7,574 nt of DNA from Dehalococcoidia bacterium (GCA_009776515.1 WRNP01000069.1:1-7574), one strand, 5' to 3'. Counted from the stretch's first letter, positions 1-5,421 are shown. Numbers and translations are program-made. Notes: generated by a model not told the origin, from the letters alone.

Positions 1-53
1 CGGCGGGCGCCTAGGCCAGCGGCGGTAAGGGCTTTAAGGAGGGGAATAGACAT
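1..53 (-). CDS. Possible 5' end of a gene running off the left edge
   Basis: An open frame starts at an ATG (positions 53-51, minus strand) and stays open for 17 codons to the window edge, reading MSIPLLKALTAAGLGAR. It lies 36 bp downstream of the glutaredoxin-like gene on the same strand and could be the next gene of that unit. I see no good Shine-Dalgarno before it, and 17 codons are too few to recognise a family. It may be a chance open frame. Confidence 0.2.
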   Translation of the reverse strand, partial: MSIPLLKALTAAGLGAR

Positions 54-89
54 ATACTATGTTGCGCCTGAGGTTGATGGTTGAGGTGC

Positions 90-329
90 TCAGGGTGTAG
101 CTAAATTGCGGATTTCGGTTTCGTTGTAACCGATGATGGCCCGCTTGTTGTTGATGACAATGGTGGGGAAAGAGCGAATTGAATTCCAGCGCGAGACCTC
201 GGCCATAGTATTGCGCTGGTCATCTGCGCCAATGAGGTCAACATCTTCGAAATGGTACTCCAAGCCCAGGTCATTTAGCAGCTGCTTAGTCTTGCGGCAC
301 TGGGGGCAGGTGCTTAAGGCGTATACCAC
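90..329 (-). CDS. Glutaredoxin-like dithiol protein
   Basis: This is a 79-residue thioredoxin-fold protein of the glutaredoxin/NrdH/YruB type, a cytoplasmic thiol-disulfide carrier. Seen: the redox motif CPQC at residues 8-11 right after strand 1 (VYALST), the cis-proline signature FPT at 54-56, and the late GY pair at 67-68 as in glutaredoxins. The length matches NrdH-like family members. The start is GTG at 329; the frame is open further upstream but has no other ATG, GTG or TTG after the predicted transcription start near 389. No convincing Shine-Dalgarno lies at the usual distance; a GGGAGG at 383-378 is too far away. The first beta strand therefore begins almost at residue 1, so a non-standard start upstream is possible. 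The electron donor and partner are not shown by the neighbours. Confidence 0.85.
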   Translation of the reverse strand: MVYALSTCPQCRKTKQLLNDLGLEYHFEDVDLIGADDQRNTMAEVSRWNSIRSFPTIVINNKRAIIGYNETEIRNLATP

Positions 330-395
330 GATGTGACCGATTGTTTTCCCGGCAATATGCTGTAACGCCGTGTCGCACCTCCCGCAACAATCTGC

Positions 396-401
396 ATTAT
401 A
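396..401 (-). promoter_or_regulatory. Candidate -10 box for the glutaredoxin-like gene
   Basis: A perfect TATAAT lies on the minus strand (401 to 396). It predicts a transcription start near 389 and a leader of about 60 nt before the GTG at 329. The -35 position (about 424-419) reads GGCACA, a poor match, and falls inside a palindrome at 415-429. This arrangement would suit a regulated promoter. Confidence 0.5.
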
Positions 402-414
402 TCCTGAAAATAGC

Positions 415-429
415 CACCTGTGCCAGGTG
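415..429. repeat. 6-bp inverted repeat, CACCTG-TGC-CAGGTG
   Basis: This is a perfect palindrome with a 3-nt centre. It covers the -35 position of the promoter before the glutaredoxin-like gene, so it could be an operator. It also lies 77 bp past the metallo-hydrolase stop codon. On the minus strand the hairpin is followed by GCTATTTTC, so a weak terminator is the alternative. The sequence does not decide between the two. Confidence 0.4.
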
Positions 430-505
430 AATGAGACGTTTTTGGAGGCCGCCTATATTGCTTAAACGACTTATGGAGTAGAGCCGAAAAAAATCTGGCG
501 AGTAT

Positions 506-1195
506 CTAGGCTGCTGGCAGGTCAAGGGGGAGCGTTTCCTGGGCTACGGGCTTGCATCCAGGGTATTCCATCTGGATGACCTGCATCAGGAGGGGAAGGT
601 TGTTCTTGGTGACATTCAACTTAGCCTGAGGGGCCACTTCGTGTATGCCCATTTCATGCAGGAAAATCTGCACAGGATCCAGATCCTGAGGCCCGGAAGT
701 CGGGGTGCGGTAATGCATGGGCAACACGATGCGCGGATCCATTTGGCGCACCAGCGCTGCGGCGGATGAGGCCCCAATGGTATAGACGCCGCCTACCGGT
801 ACCATGAGCACGTCCACGCGTCCGATGGCCTCAAGTTGGTCATCTGTGAGGGGGTGCCCCAAGTCGCCCAGGTGGCAGAGCGACAGCTCATCCGCCTCTA
901 AGGCAAAGACCGTATTCTTGCCGCGCTTGGCACCCTTTTCGTTGTCATGGAAAGTCGGGATGCCGATGATGAGCACTCCCGCAACCTCGTACTCGCCTGG
1001 ACGGCTGATGATGCGAGGATCGCCACCCACACCGGAGGCGTAGTTATGATCCGGGTGATCATGACTGACAGTCACGATGTTGGCGGCGGCTTTGCCCAAA
1101 CCGTAACCCGTCTCCGGACCGTAGGGGTCGGTAACGATGGTGGCTTGCTTGCCGCGAATTTTGAAACACGAGTGTCCTAAGTAGGTAATTTCCAC
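506..1195 (-). CDS. Metallo-beta-lactamase-fold hydrolase (UlaG/COG2220-like)
   Basis: This 229-residue cytoplasmic protein has no signal peptide and belongs to the beta-lactamase superfamily of metal-dependent hydrolases. Seen: an N-terminal strand with GHSCF (residues 7-11), TDPY (22-25), the metal-binding motif SHDHPDH (44-50; ligands H45, H47, D49, H50), the HLGDLGH motif (108-114; D111 is the likely bridging ligand), and a late histidine in LPMHYRT (158-164; H161). All metal ligands expected of the UlaG-like branch are present, so it should be active. The substrate cannot be read from sequence; relatives are mostly uncharacterised, and UlaG itself is an ascorbate-6-phosphate lactonase. 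The GTG start at 1195 gives the family's usual N-terminus. It coincides with the predicted transcription start, so the message is probably leaderless. Confidence 0.9.
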   Translation of the reverse strand: MEITYLGHSCFKIRGKQATIVTDPYGPETGYGLGKAAANIVTVSHDHPDHNYASGVGGDPRIISRPGEYEVAGVLIIGIPTFHDNEKGAKRGKNTVFALEADELSLCHLGDLGHPLTDDQLEAIGRVDVLMVPVGGVYTIGASSAAALVRQMDPRIVLPMHYRTPTSGPQDLDPVQIFLHEMGIHEVAPQAKLNVTKNNLPLLMQVIQMEYPGCKPVAQETLPLDLPAA

Positions 1196-1201
1196 GCTGT
1201 C

Positions 1202-1230
1202 ATTGTATCAGGACCGGCGCACGCGGTCAA
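1202..1230 (-). promoter_or_regulatory. Promoter of the metallo-hydrolase gene, predicted leaderless
   Basis: On the minus strand, a -35 TTGACC (1230-1225), a 17-bp spacer and an extended -10 TGATACAAT (1210-1202) form a near-consensus housekeeping promoter. Counting six bases past the -10 places +1 at 1195, the G of the GTG start codon. There is therefore no room for a Shine-Dalgarno in the transcript. Confidence 0.7.
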
Positions 1231-1236
1231 AAGAAC

Positions 1237-1265
1237 TGGTTGGCTCCCAATCCCTATGCTATGAT
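1237..1265 (+). promoter_or_regulatory. Promoter for the 1276 ORF and ksgA-ispE
   Basis: An extended -10, TGCTATGAT (1257-1265), has a weak -35 (TGGTTG, 1237-1242) 17 bp before it. The predicted +1 is an A at 1272. It sits back to back with the metallo-hydrolase promoter. The same nine-base -10 recurs at 5866-5874. It would drive the ORF at 1276 with a 4-nt leader and ksgA-ispE behind it. Confidence 0.5.
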
Positions 1266-1275
1266 GTTTTTAGCC

Positions 1276-1530
1276 ATGGTTGATGATTTACTCACTGGTC
1301 TTATGATCGGAATTATTGCCCTACAGGCGGACGCACATAGCGTCGCTATGCGGAAAGCATCGTGTTTGCCTCTTTGCCCGGGAGGTGCCACTTGCCGAGG
1401 CATTGATGGATACGAGGATCTGGCGGCATGGTGCTATAGATGTGCATCTGTTGCTATCACAGCCGACTGGAACAGATTTTTACGGCTGGGGGTGCTTTCG
1501 AACTTGCGCTTCCTGGGGCAGGTGACCTAG
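1276..1530 (+). CDS. Doubtful 84-codon ORF directly before ksgA
   Basis: An open frame from ATG 1276 ends with TAG at 1528-1530, immediately followed by the ksgA ATG in the same frame. It has six cysteines, including C-x3-C and C-x2-C pairs near its middle, and a short hydrophobic N-terminal stretch. I recognise no family. In favour: a strong extended -10 puts +1 four bases before the ATG, the same near-leaderless layout as two other genes in this window, and the stop touches the next start, as in translational coupling. Against: codon use looks less ordered than in ksgA, and another frame (1316-1525) is also open. The frame extends upstream to 1240, but that would lie before the predicted transcript start. 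If not coding, this stretch is a 259-nt leader of ksgA. Confidence 0.3.
   Translation: MVDDLLTGLMIGIIALQADAHSVAMRKASCLPLCPGGATCRGIDGYEDLAAWCYRCASVAITADWNRFLRLGVLSNLRFLGQVT
1520..1525 (+). promoter_or_regulatory. Shine-Dalgarno of ksgA
   Basis: AGGTGA ends 5 nt before the ATG at 1531. It supports that ATG as the ksgA start rather than a downstream codon. It also shows that the organism uses Shine-Dalgarno initiation alongside apparent leaderless starts. Confidence 0.6.
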
Positions 1531-2367
1531 ATGGAGGCTGTGCATCCAAGCCGCCGCCTAAAGGAACTTGAACTTGCTGCCCGCAAGGGTTTGGGACAGC
1601 ACTTTCTCGCCGACCGGGGGGCTCTCGGAAAGATCCTCCGGGCGGCGCGCCTTAGCCCGGAGGATACCGTGGTTGAGGTTGGTCCGGGACTGGGGATACT
1701 GACCGCCGAACTCCTTAAGCAAGTCGGTCGCGTGATCGCCGTCGAGTTGGACGAAGCCCTTGTACGCTCGTTGTGCACAGAGCTGGCTGCCCAAAACCTG
1801 ACCATTGTCCAGGGGGATATCCTTAAACTACTTCCGGCATCATTGCTTTCAGGCGTCACCGGCGGCTACAAAGTGGTGGCCAATCTGCCGTATTATATAA
1901 CCTCGGCGGTGCTGCGCCACTTCCTGGAGAGTACCCGGCGGCCGGAGCTCATGGTGGTCATGGTACAGCTTGAGGTAGCCCGAGCCATAACGGCTGCCCC
2001 GGGGGAGATGGGCATGCTGGGACTTAGCGTGCAGATATTCGGTGCGCCGCGCATCGTATGCCGCGTACCGGCCGGGGCTTTCTACCCGCCGCCTAAGGTA
2101 GACTCAGCGGTGGTCGGCATTGAGGTCTTTCCCGCACCGACTGTTCCCGAAACAGAGCTGGTTGGCTTCTTTGGGATAGCGCGGGCAGCCTTTTCAGCAG
2201 CGCGCAAACAGATACAGAACTCACTCGCGCAGGGTCTGGGGAAAGATAAGACTTGGGTCGCGGCGCGCCTTGAGGCAGCGGAGATCGACCCGCGCCGTCG
2301 GGCGGAGACGCTGGAGATATCGGAATGGGTGAAGCTGTGGGAAGTGTTCAGACTGTGTCTGCCGTAA
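1531..2367 (+). CDS. ksgA: 16S rRNA (adenine1518-N6/adenine1519-N6)-dimethyltransferase KsgA
   Basis: KsgA transfers four methyl groups from S-adenosylmethionine to two adjacent adenines in the 3' hairpin of 16S rRNA during late assembly of the small ribosomal subunit; its loss gives kasugamycin resistance. The 278-residue protein has the usual length. Seen: the N-terminal KGLGQHFL (19-26), the SAM-binding motif VEVGPGLGILT (48-58), the acidic strand end VELDE (71-75), QGD (94-96) near the adenine pocket, the catalytic NLPYYIT (118-124), and the family signature YPPPKVDSAV (185-194). The C-terminal domain carries FSAARKQIQNSL (221-232), in place of the more usual FxxRRKxLxNxL. The ATG at 1531 has a well-placed AGGTGA. 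The 3' end overlaps ispE by 43 nt, so the two are co-transcribed. Confidence 0.97.
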   Translation: MEAVHPSRRLKELELAARKGLGQHFLADRGALGKILRAARLSPEDTVVEVGPGLGILTAELLKQVGRVIAVELDEALVRSLCTELAAQNLTIVQGDILKLLPASLLSGVTGGYKVVANLPYYITSAVLRHFLESTRRPELMVVMVQLEVARAITAAPGEMGMLGLSVQIFGAPRIVCRVPAGAFYPPPKVDSAVVGIEVFPAPTVPETELVGFFGIARAAFSAARKQIQNSLAQGLGKDKTWVAARLEAAEIDPRRRAETLEISEWVKLWEVFRLCLP

Positions 2368-3224
2368 CGCTCTTCGCTCCGGCCAAGATTAACCTTACAT
2401 TGGAGGTGTTGGGGCGACGCCAGGACGGCTATCATGAAATCCGCTCGGTCATGCAGGCAGTAAGCCTGTGTGACTGCCTGAGCTTCAGTCCCGGCGAATC
2501 CCTGTCGTTTGGGTGCGATCTGCCTGGCTGGAAGGCGGAGAAAAGCCTGGTTTCCCGTGCCGCCGCTTTGTTGCTTTCGGAGAGTAGCCGAAGAGTCGGG
2601 GCATCGGTGGAGATAAAGAAGAACATCCCGCTGGCCTCGGGCTTGGGGGGCGATGCTAGCGATGCCGCCGCCGTACTTCGGGGTCTCAACGTGCTTTGGC
2701 GGCTCAACCTAGCGCCCGGGCGCCTGAGGGAGCTGGCCGCTCAGCTCGGTTCGGACGTACCGTTTTTTCTGGGCAGCGGCACCGCCTTGACCCAAGGGCG
2801 AGGGGAGAAGGTTATCCCTTTGCCTGTGCTTGCTAAGCATTGGCTGGCGATCATGACCCCCAAGATCACTAGGCCACCGGAGAAGACGGCCGTGCTTTAT
2901 GCGCGGTTGAGTGTGGCAGATTACACTCCTGGCGGCCATACCGATGCGCTGGTGGTTCACTTGGGTCACGATGGCGATTTAACCGCCGACTCGCTTTACA
3001 ACGTTTTTGAAAGAGTGGCTGATGACGTGTTTCCGGAGCTTGCATCTTGCCGGCAGGCAATGCTTGCGGCGGGGGCCGAGCGAGTATACTTGGCCGGGGC
3101 CGGGCCGTCTCTCTTTAGTCTACATACGAGTCGGGCGGTGGCCGAGGAGGTTTGTAGGGGTCTTGTCGGACAGCCGGTGTTCTTGGCCGAGACGTTGGGG
3201 TCGGGGGAACTTGGTGGAGAGTGA
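2325..3224 (+). CDS. ispE: 4-diphosphocytidyl-2-C-methyl-D-erythritol kinase IspE
   Basis: IspE is the ATP-dependent GHMP kinase that phosphorylates CDP-methylerythritol at the 2-hydroxyl in the MEP (non-mevalonate) route to isopentenyl diphosphate; it is cytoplasmic. The 299 residues fit the family. Seen: APAKINLTL (18-26) with K21, the glycine-rich ATP loop PLASGLGGDASDAAAVL (102-118), GSDVPFF (142-148) with catalytic D144, and the C-terminal GHMP motif AGAGPSLFSL (257-266). The start at ATG 2325 lies inside ksgA and has GGAG 8 nt upstream. A GTG at 2355 would give the more typical short N-terminus (SAVTLFAPAK) and shorten the overlap to 13 nt, so the true start is open. Overlap with ksgA implies translational coupling. 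The frame ends 67 nt before the antitoxin-like gene. Confidence 0.96.
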   Translation: MGEAVGSVQTVSAVTLFAPAKINLTLEVLGRRQDGYHEIRSVMQAVSLCDCLSFSPGESLSFGCDLPGWKAEKSLVSRAAALLLSESSRRVGASVEIKKNIPLASGLGGDASDAAAVLRGLNVLWRLNLAPGRLRELAAQLGSDVPFFLGSGTALTQGRGEKVIPLPVLAKHWLAIMTPKITRPPEKTAVLYARLSVADYTPGGHTDALVVHLGHDGDLTADSLYNVFERVADDVFPELASCRQAMLAAGAERVYLAGAGPSLFSLHTSRAVAEEVCRGLVGQPVFLAETLGSGELGGE

Positions 3225-3248
3225 TGAGGAGTGGGGGAGGGCATTTGC

Positions 3249-3278
3249 GTGATATAACGTGACATAAGATGATACAAC
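3249..3278 (+). repeat. Three tandem 10-bp repeats upstream of the antitoxin-like gene
   Basis: Units GTGATATAAC (3249-3258), GTGACATAAG (3259-3268) and ATGATACAAC (3269-3278) follow one another without gaps. Together they fit GTGAYAYAAS with one mismatch, the first base of unit 3. The 10-bp period equals about one helical turn, so the units face the same side of the DNA. They end 19 bp before the ATG at 3298. Binding sites for an autoregulating antitoxin are a reasonable guess. Confidence 0.5.
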
Positions 3279-3297
3279 AATCAGGTGCCGCGTGAAT

Positions 3298-3582
3298 ATG
3301 ACAAAGATAAAAGAGCAAGCGGCGGAAATACCCCAAGACATTCCAGAAGAAAAAGTTACCTCGGTGATCGAAATACTAAAAGCGTTGCGGGCGCTGTTTG
3401 GCCAGAGCGGAGAATCCGTGCTGACCAGCGAAGCGACCACAGATAGCGTTACGGGAATTGGCAGAAAATACGCAACCCCAGATTTAATCCTACTGGAAAA
3501 GGAGGCTTGTGGCGAGGCAGCAAGGGAGAGGCATGCTGTTCGTCTGGATATTCGTTTCGTTAGTAGCACGGTTTTCAACTAA
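3298..3582 (+). CDS. Antitoxin-like small protein
   Basis: This is a 94-residue acidic protein with no signal peptide or membrane segment. Residues 1-34 (TKIKEQAAEIPQDIPEEKVT, then SVIEILKALRALFG) form a predicted helical unit like the N-termini of many small antitoxin-type proteins, where a 'PEEK...VIEILK' stretch makes a dimerising helix. The middle part, GIGRKYATPDLILLEKEA, resembles toxin-wrapping tails. I infer an antitoxin of a VapB-like module; no catalytic motif is present. ATG 3298 is preferred, with AGGTG at 3283-3287 ten nt upstream; GTG 3292 would add two residues. The last 15 residues or so overlap the possible toxin remnant in another frame, so this C-terminus may be a read-on after loss of the original stop. 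Confidence 0.5.
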   Translation: MTKIKEQAAEIPQDIPEEKVTSVIEILKALRALFGQSGESVLTSEATTDSVTGIGRKYATPDLILLEKEACGEAARERHAVRLDIRFVSSTVFN

Positions 3583-3625
3583 TCCAAGCAAGAACCTAAA
3601 AATCCTTGATGCGCCATACAGGTAG
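3533..3625 (+). pseudogene. Possible remnant of a PIN-domain (VapC-like) toxin
   Basis: A 30-codon frame starts at ATG 3533 with a good Shine-Dalgarno (AGGGAG, 3523-3528) and overlaps the end of the antitoxin-like gene by 50 nt, the usual order of antitoxin then toxin. It reads MLFVWIFVSLVARF, followed by STNPSKNLKILDA and a stop. PIN toxins commonly start in the style hhhhDTNhhhSxhh...NPxxhhxh. Here the hydrophobic strand, the FVS turn and the NPSKNLKIL helix can be aligned, but the catalytic DTN is absent, as though a few codons were lost (WIFVS in place of LDTNIFVS). No further PIN acidic residues follow. This reading is inference from motif shape over a short stretch; the frame may be fortuitous. 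Confidence 0.28.
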
Positions 3626-3691
3626 CAATAGAATGAATGCATAACACTTACGTTGGGCATTGTAATATTATTATTAATAGAAGTGAAATGC

Positions 3692-3913
3692 ATGGAAGAG
3701 TATAAGCAAATCAGATACTGGGTGAATACTCTCCCCAGGATGGGTAGGAACACCTTCTCTCTTGCTGAGGTTAAAGAGCAGTTTCCGCAAAAGCCGCCAT
3801 CTCAAATAAAAAACGCGCTGAATCGGCTAGTAACTACTGGCATAATTACCTCCGTTTGGCGAGGCTTCTATGCTATAGTGCTTCCAGAGTACGGACTTAA
3901 GTTGCAGGCGTGA
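3692..3913 (+). pseudogene. AbiEi-type winged-helix domain, truncated
   Basis: The 73-residue product starts at ATG 3692 (MEEYKQIRYWVNTLPRMG). It is like the N-terminal winged helix of AbiEi/DUF6088 transcriptional regulators, which serve as antitoxins of type IV AbiE modules. Seen: a first helix, NTFSLAEVKEQF (recognition-domain helix 2), SQIKNALNRLVTTGII (helix 3) and the wing SVWRGFYAIVLPEYGL. In full-length relatives the segment ending 'RGFYVIVPxEY' leads into a further domain; here a stop follows seven residues later and no continuation is evident in other frames. No AbiEii nucleotidyltransferase toxin is next to it. It is either a decayed remnant or a stand-alone DNA-binding protein. 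The upstream 109 bp are strongly AT-rich, and no clear Shine-Dalgarno is seen. Confidence 0.55.
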
Positions 3914-3997
3914 CTTGGTTTCGTGCGCGTTTGAATTATGCAATTAGCTTCATAATAAGTTGCAGCGTGGGGTAGGGCTCGCTACGCGCCAATTGCT

Positions 3998-5251
3998 CTA
4001 GCTTGGTTGGGGCGTGTAGCAGGCGGCGATGGTTTTCGCTAGCGACAGTTCATCCGCACGACATGTCACCTGTCCATCCAGGCGCGACTCGAGTAGCCTC
4101 TGCAATAGTTCTCCAATGTGCGGACCGAGTGGCACCCCCAATTTAATGAGGTCGCTCCCCTTTAGTGAGACCTTGATTTTTCTCAGCTTGTTTTGGTAGA
4201 ACATAATGTTCCGTCGCGCTTGGGGGGAGGTACTGGCCACGAGATTGGTTTCAAGCGACTCTGGGGCATATCCGTGCAACATTTGGTAAATGGTGCTGGA
4301 TTTGAGTCCGTAGCGCCCCAGCACTGGAAGCTTAACCTTGATGTCATGGGTATTCTGCAAGACGCGGCGGAGGGGTTTGCTCAAATGCAAATAGTCAGCC
4401 AGCACCTCTGCTTCGCTGTTCTTGAGTCGATAGGTAAGCAGCGCAAGGTAGACAGGGATGGATTGAGTGCCAAGCGCGCGCGTTGCTTGGCACTTTTCCG
4501 CAAGCCAACTATCCGCCCGTAGGATAGGGTGTATCTGCCTGAGGGCACCAAGCTTACTGAGGCGCACGAGGGCTTTTTCCGGTGCGTCCTCACGCAACAC
4601 GCCGGCCAATTCGTGCCACACCCGGTTGCCGGTGATGTTTTTAAGCCCCATAATACCCATTGCAAGCCAGCTGAGGGTATTTGGCTCAATGTTAAAGCCC
4701 AGCCTTTGTTCATAGCGCACTGCCCGCCAGATGCGGGTGGGGTCGTCAGCAAAGCTGTGCTCATGTAAGGCACGGATGAGATGGGCCCTAAGGTCGCCCT
4801 GCCCACCATGGTCATCAATCAGCCGACCATAATCAGTCGCATTCAATGAAACCGCCAAGGTATTTACGGTGAAATCGCGTCGGCGGAGATCGTCTTTAAG
4901 GGTTCCTAGACAGATAGTGGGCAAGGCCCCGGGGTGGGCGTAGTTTTCGGTGCGCGCCGAAGCCAGGTCTAGGCGGGTGTTACCGAGGATAATGGATGCC
5001 GTACCGAAAGCAGGATGGATGGTAAGCTTACCGAGGCTGGGGGAGAGCGACTTGGCGAGGTCTATGGCATCACCTAAGACGATGATATCGGCATCGCCGG
5101 CGGGACGTCCCAACAACAAGTCACGCACGACACCGCCGACAAGGAAAAGCCGGTAGCCCTTGGCTTGGGCTGCCACCCCTAGCTGCGGGAGTATTGCAGT
5201 GAGCTCTGCCGGAAGGGTTGCGATCAGTTGGGTTAGGTCTTTATCTTCCAC
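3998..5251 (-). CDS. cca: tRNA nucleotidyltransferase / poly(A) polymerase family protein
   Basis: This 417-residue class II nucleotidyltransferase probably adds or repairs the 3' CCA of tRNAs. Seen: the polymerase head starts with LFLVGGVVRDLLLG (35-48) and the metal-binding pair D53-A-D55 in AGDADIIV, then RLDLASARTENY (93-104), the neck motif DDLRRRDFTVNTLA (120-133), and DDPTRIWRAVRYEQRLGF (169-186), followed by the helical RNA-binding region. All core catalytic elements are intact. Family members may be full CCA enzymes, A-adding enzymes or poly(A) polymerases, which I cannot separate by eye. GTG 5251 is the start; a TATAAT puts +1 two bases before it, so the message is nearly leaderless. 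The C-terminus converges on the AbiEi-like fragment with an 84-bp gap and no clear terminator. Confidence 0.93.
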   Translation of the reverse strand: MEDKDLTQLIATLPAELTAILPQLGVAAQAKGYRLFLVGGVVRDLLLGRPAGDADIIVLGDAIDLAKSLSPSLGKLTIHPAFGTASIILGNTRLDLASARTENYAHPGALPTICLGTLKDDLRRRDFTVNTLAVSLNATDYGRLIDDHGGQGDLRAHLIRALHEHSFADDPTRIWRAVRYEQRLGFNIEPNTLSWLAMGIMGLKNITGNRVWHELAGVLREDAPEKALVRLSKLGALRQIHPILRADSWLAEKCQATRALGTQSIPVYLALLTYRLKNSEAEVLADYLHLSKPLRRVLQNTHDIKVKLPVLGRYGLKSSTIYQMLHGYAPESLETNLVASTSPQARRNIMFYQNKLRKIKVSLKGSDLIKLGVPLGPHIGELLQRLLESRLDGQVTCRADELSLAKTIAACYTPQPS

Positions 5252-5259
5252 CCTGCGGC

Positions 5260-5268
5260 ATTATACCA
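5260..5268 (-). promoter_or_regulatory. Extended -10 of the cca promoter, nearly leaderless
   Basis: TGGTATAAT (5268 to 5260, minus strand) is a perfect -10 with the TG extension. The predicted +1 is at 5253, two bases before the GTG start codon at 5251. A TTGACT at 5285-5280 lies only 14 bp upstream, short of the normal 16-18 bp, so the extended -10 probably carries most of the activity. Confidence 0.6.
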
Positions 5269-5421
5269 TATGACGCTACAGTCAAAGTACGGCGCCTTGC
5301 AACTTGAGATTAGGAATTATCTATCCGAGAAGGGCAAGGGGTGCAGTTTTGGCTTTTAGGCTCTCTCAAAGGTTACGGAAAGCAAGTTGAGAACGTACTT
5401 TCCGCAACATCATTCTATGAA
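5269..5421. other. Gap between cca and the unknown gene, no gene seen
   Basis: I find no convincing ORF, tRNA or other RNA gene here. The right half holds a hairpin (5372-5408). Two related 12-mers are present: CAACTTGAGATT at 5300-5311 and CAAGTTGAGAAC at 5383-5394. An 8-bp inverted pair, AAAGTACG (5284-5291) and CGTACTTT (5394-5401), spans most of the gap. Confidence 0.4.
5372..5408 (-). terminator. Hairpin 3' of the unknown gene, possible terminator
   Basis: Arms GTTaCGGAAAG (5372-5382) and CTTTCCGcAAC (5398-5408) pair at ten positions with one mismatch around a 15-nt loop. On the minus strand the hairpin begins 14 nt after the stop codon of the 5422-5805 gene, where a terminator would be expected. 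Only three T residues follow, so termination would be weak; an RNA-stabilising stem is an alternative. Confidence 0.35.

Noticed and set aside
36..44. Perfect Shine-Dalgarno-like AAGGAGGGG on the plus strand
   Set aside because: The ATG at 59 is 14 nt away and opens only a 13-codon frame, so nothing credible uses it.
487..493. Run of seven T (minus strand) just after the metallo-hydrolase stop as an intrinsic terminator
   Set aside because: No stable GC-rich stem precedes it within the expected distance.
1240..1275. Upstream extension of the 1276 ORF to a codon at 1240
   Set aside because: It would begin inside the predicted promoter, before the transcription start near 1272.
3120..3578. 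152-codon minus-strand ORF
   Set aside because: It lies antisense to the end of ispE and to the antitoxin-like gene, has no recognisable motif, and is rich in Ser, Thr and Arg as expected of a shadow frame.
3935..3956. ATTATG...CATAAT inverted repeat between the AbiEi-like fragment and cca as a bidirectional terminator
   Set aside because: It has only six AT-rich pairs around a 10-nt loop and no T-tract, too weak to call.
4381..4818. 145-codon minus-strand ORF in a second frame inside cca
   Set aside because: The cca frame carries conserved motifs across the whole span; this one is an alternative-frame shadow.
3692..5251. AbiEi-like gene plus neighbouring nucleotidyltransferase as an AbiE toxin pair
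   Set aside because: The neighbour has full tRNA nucleotidyltransferase/poly(A) polymerase motifs and is convergently oriented, so it is not AbiEii. The resemblance is only at superfamily level.
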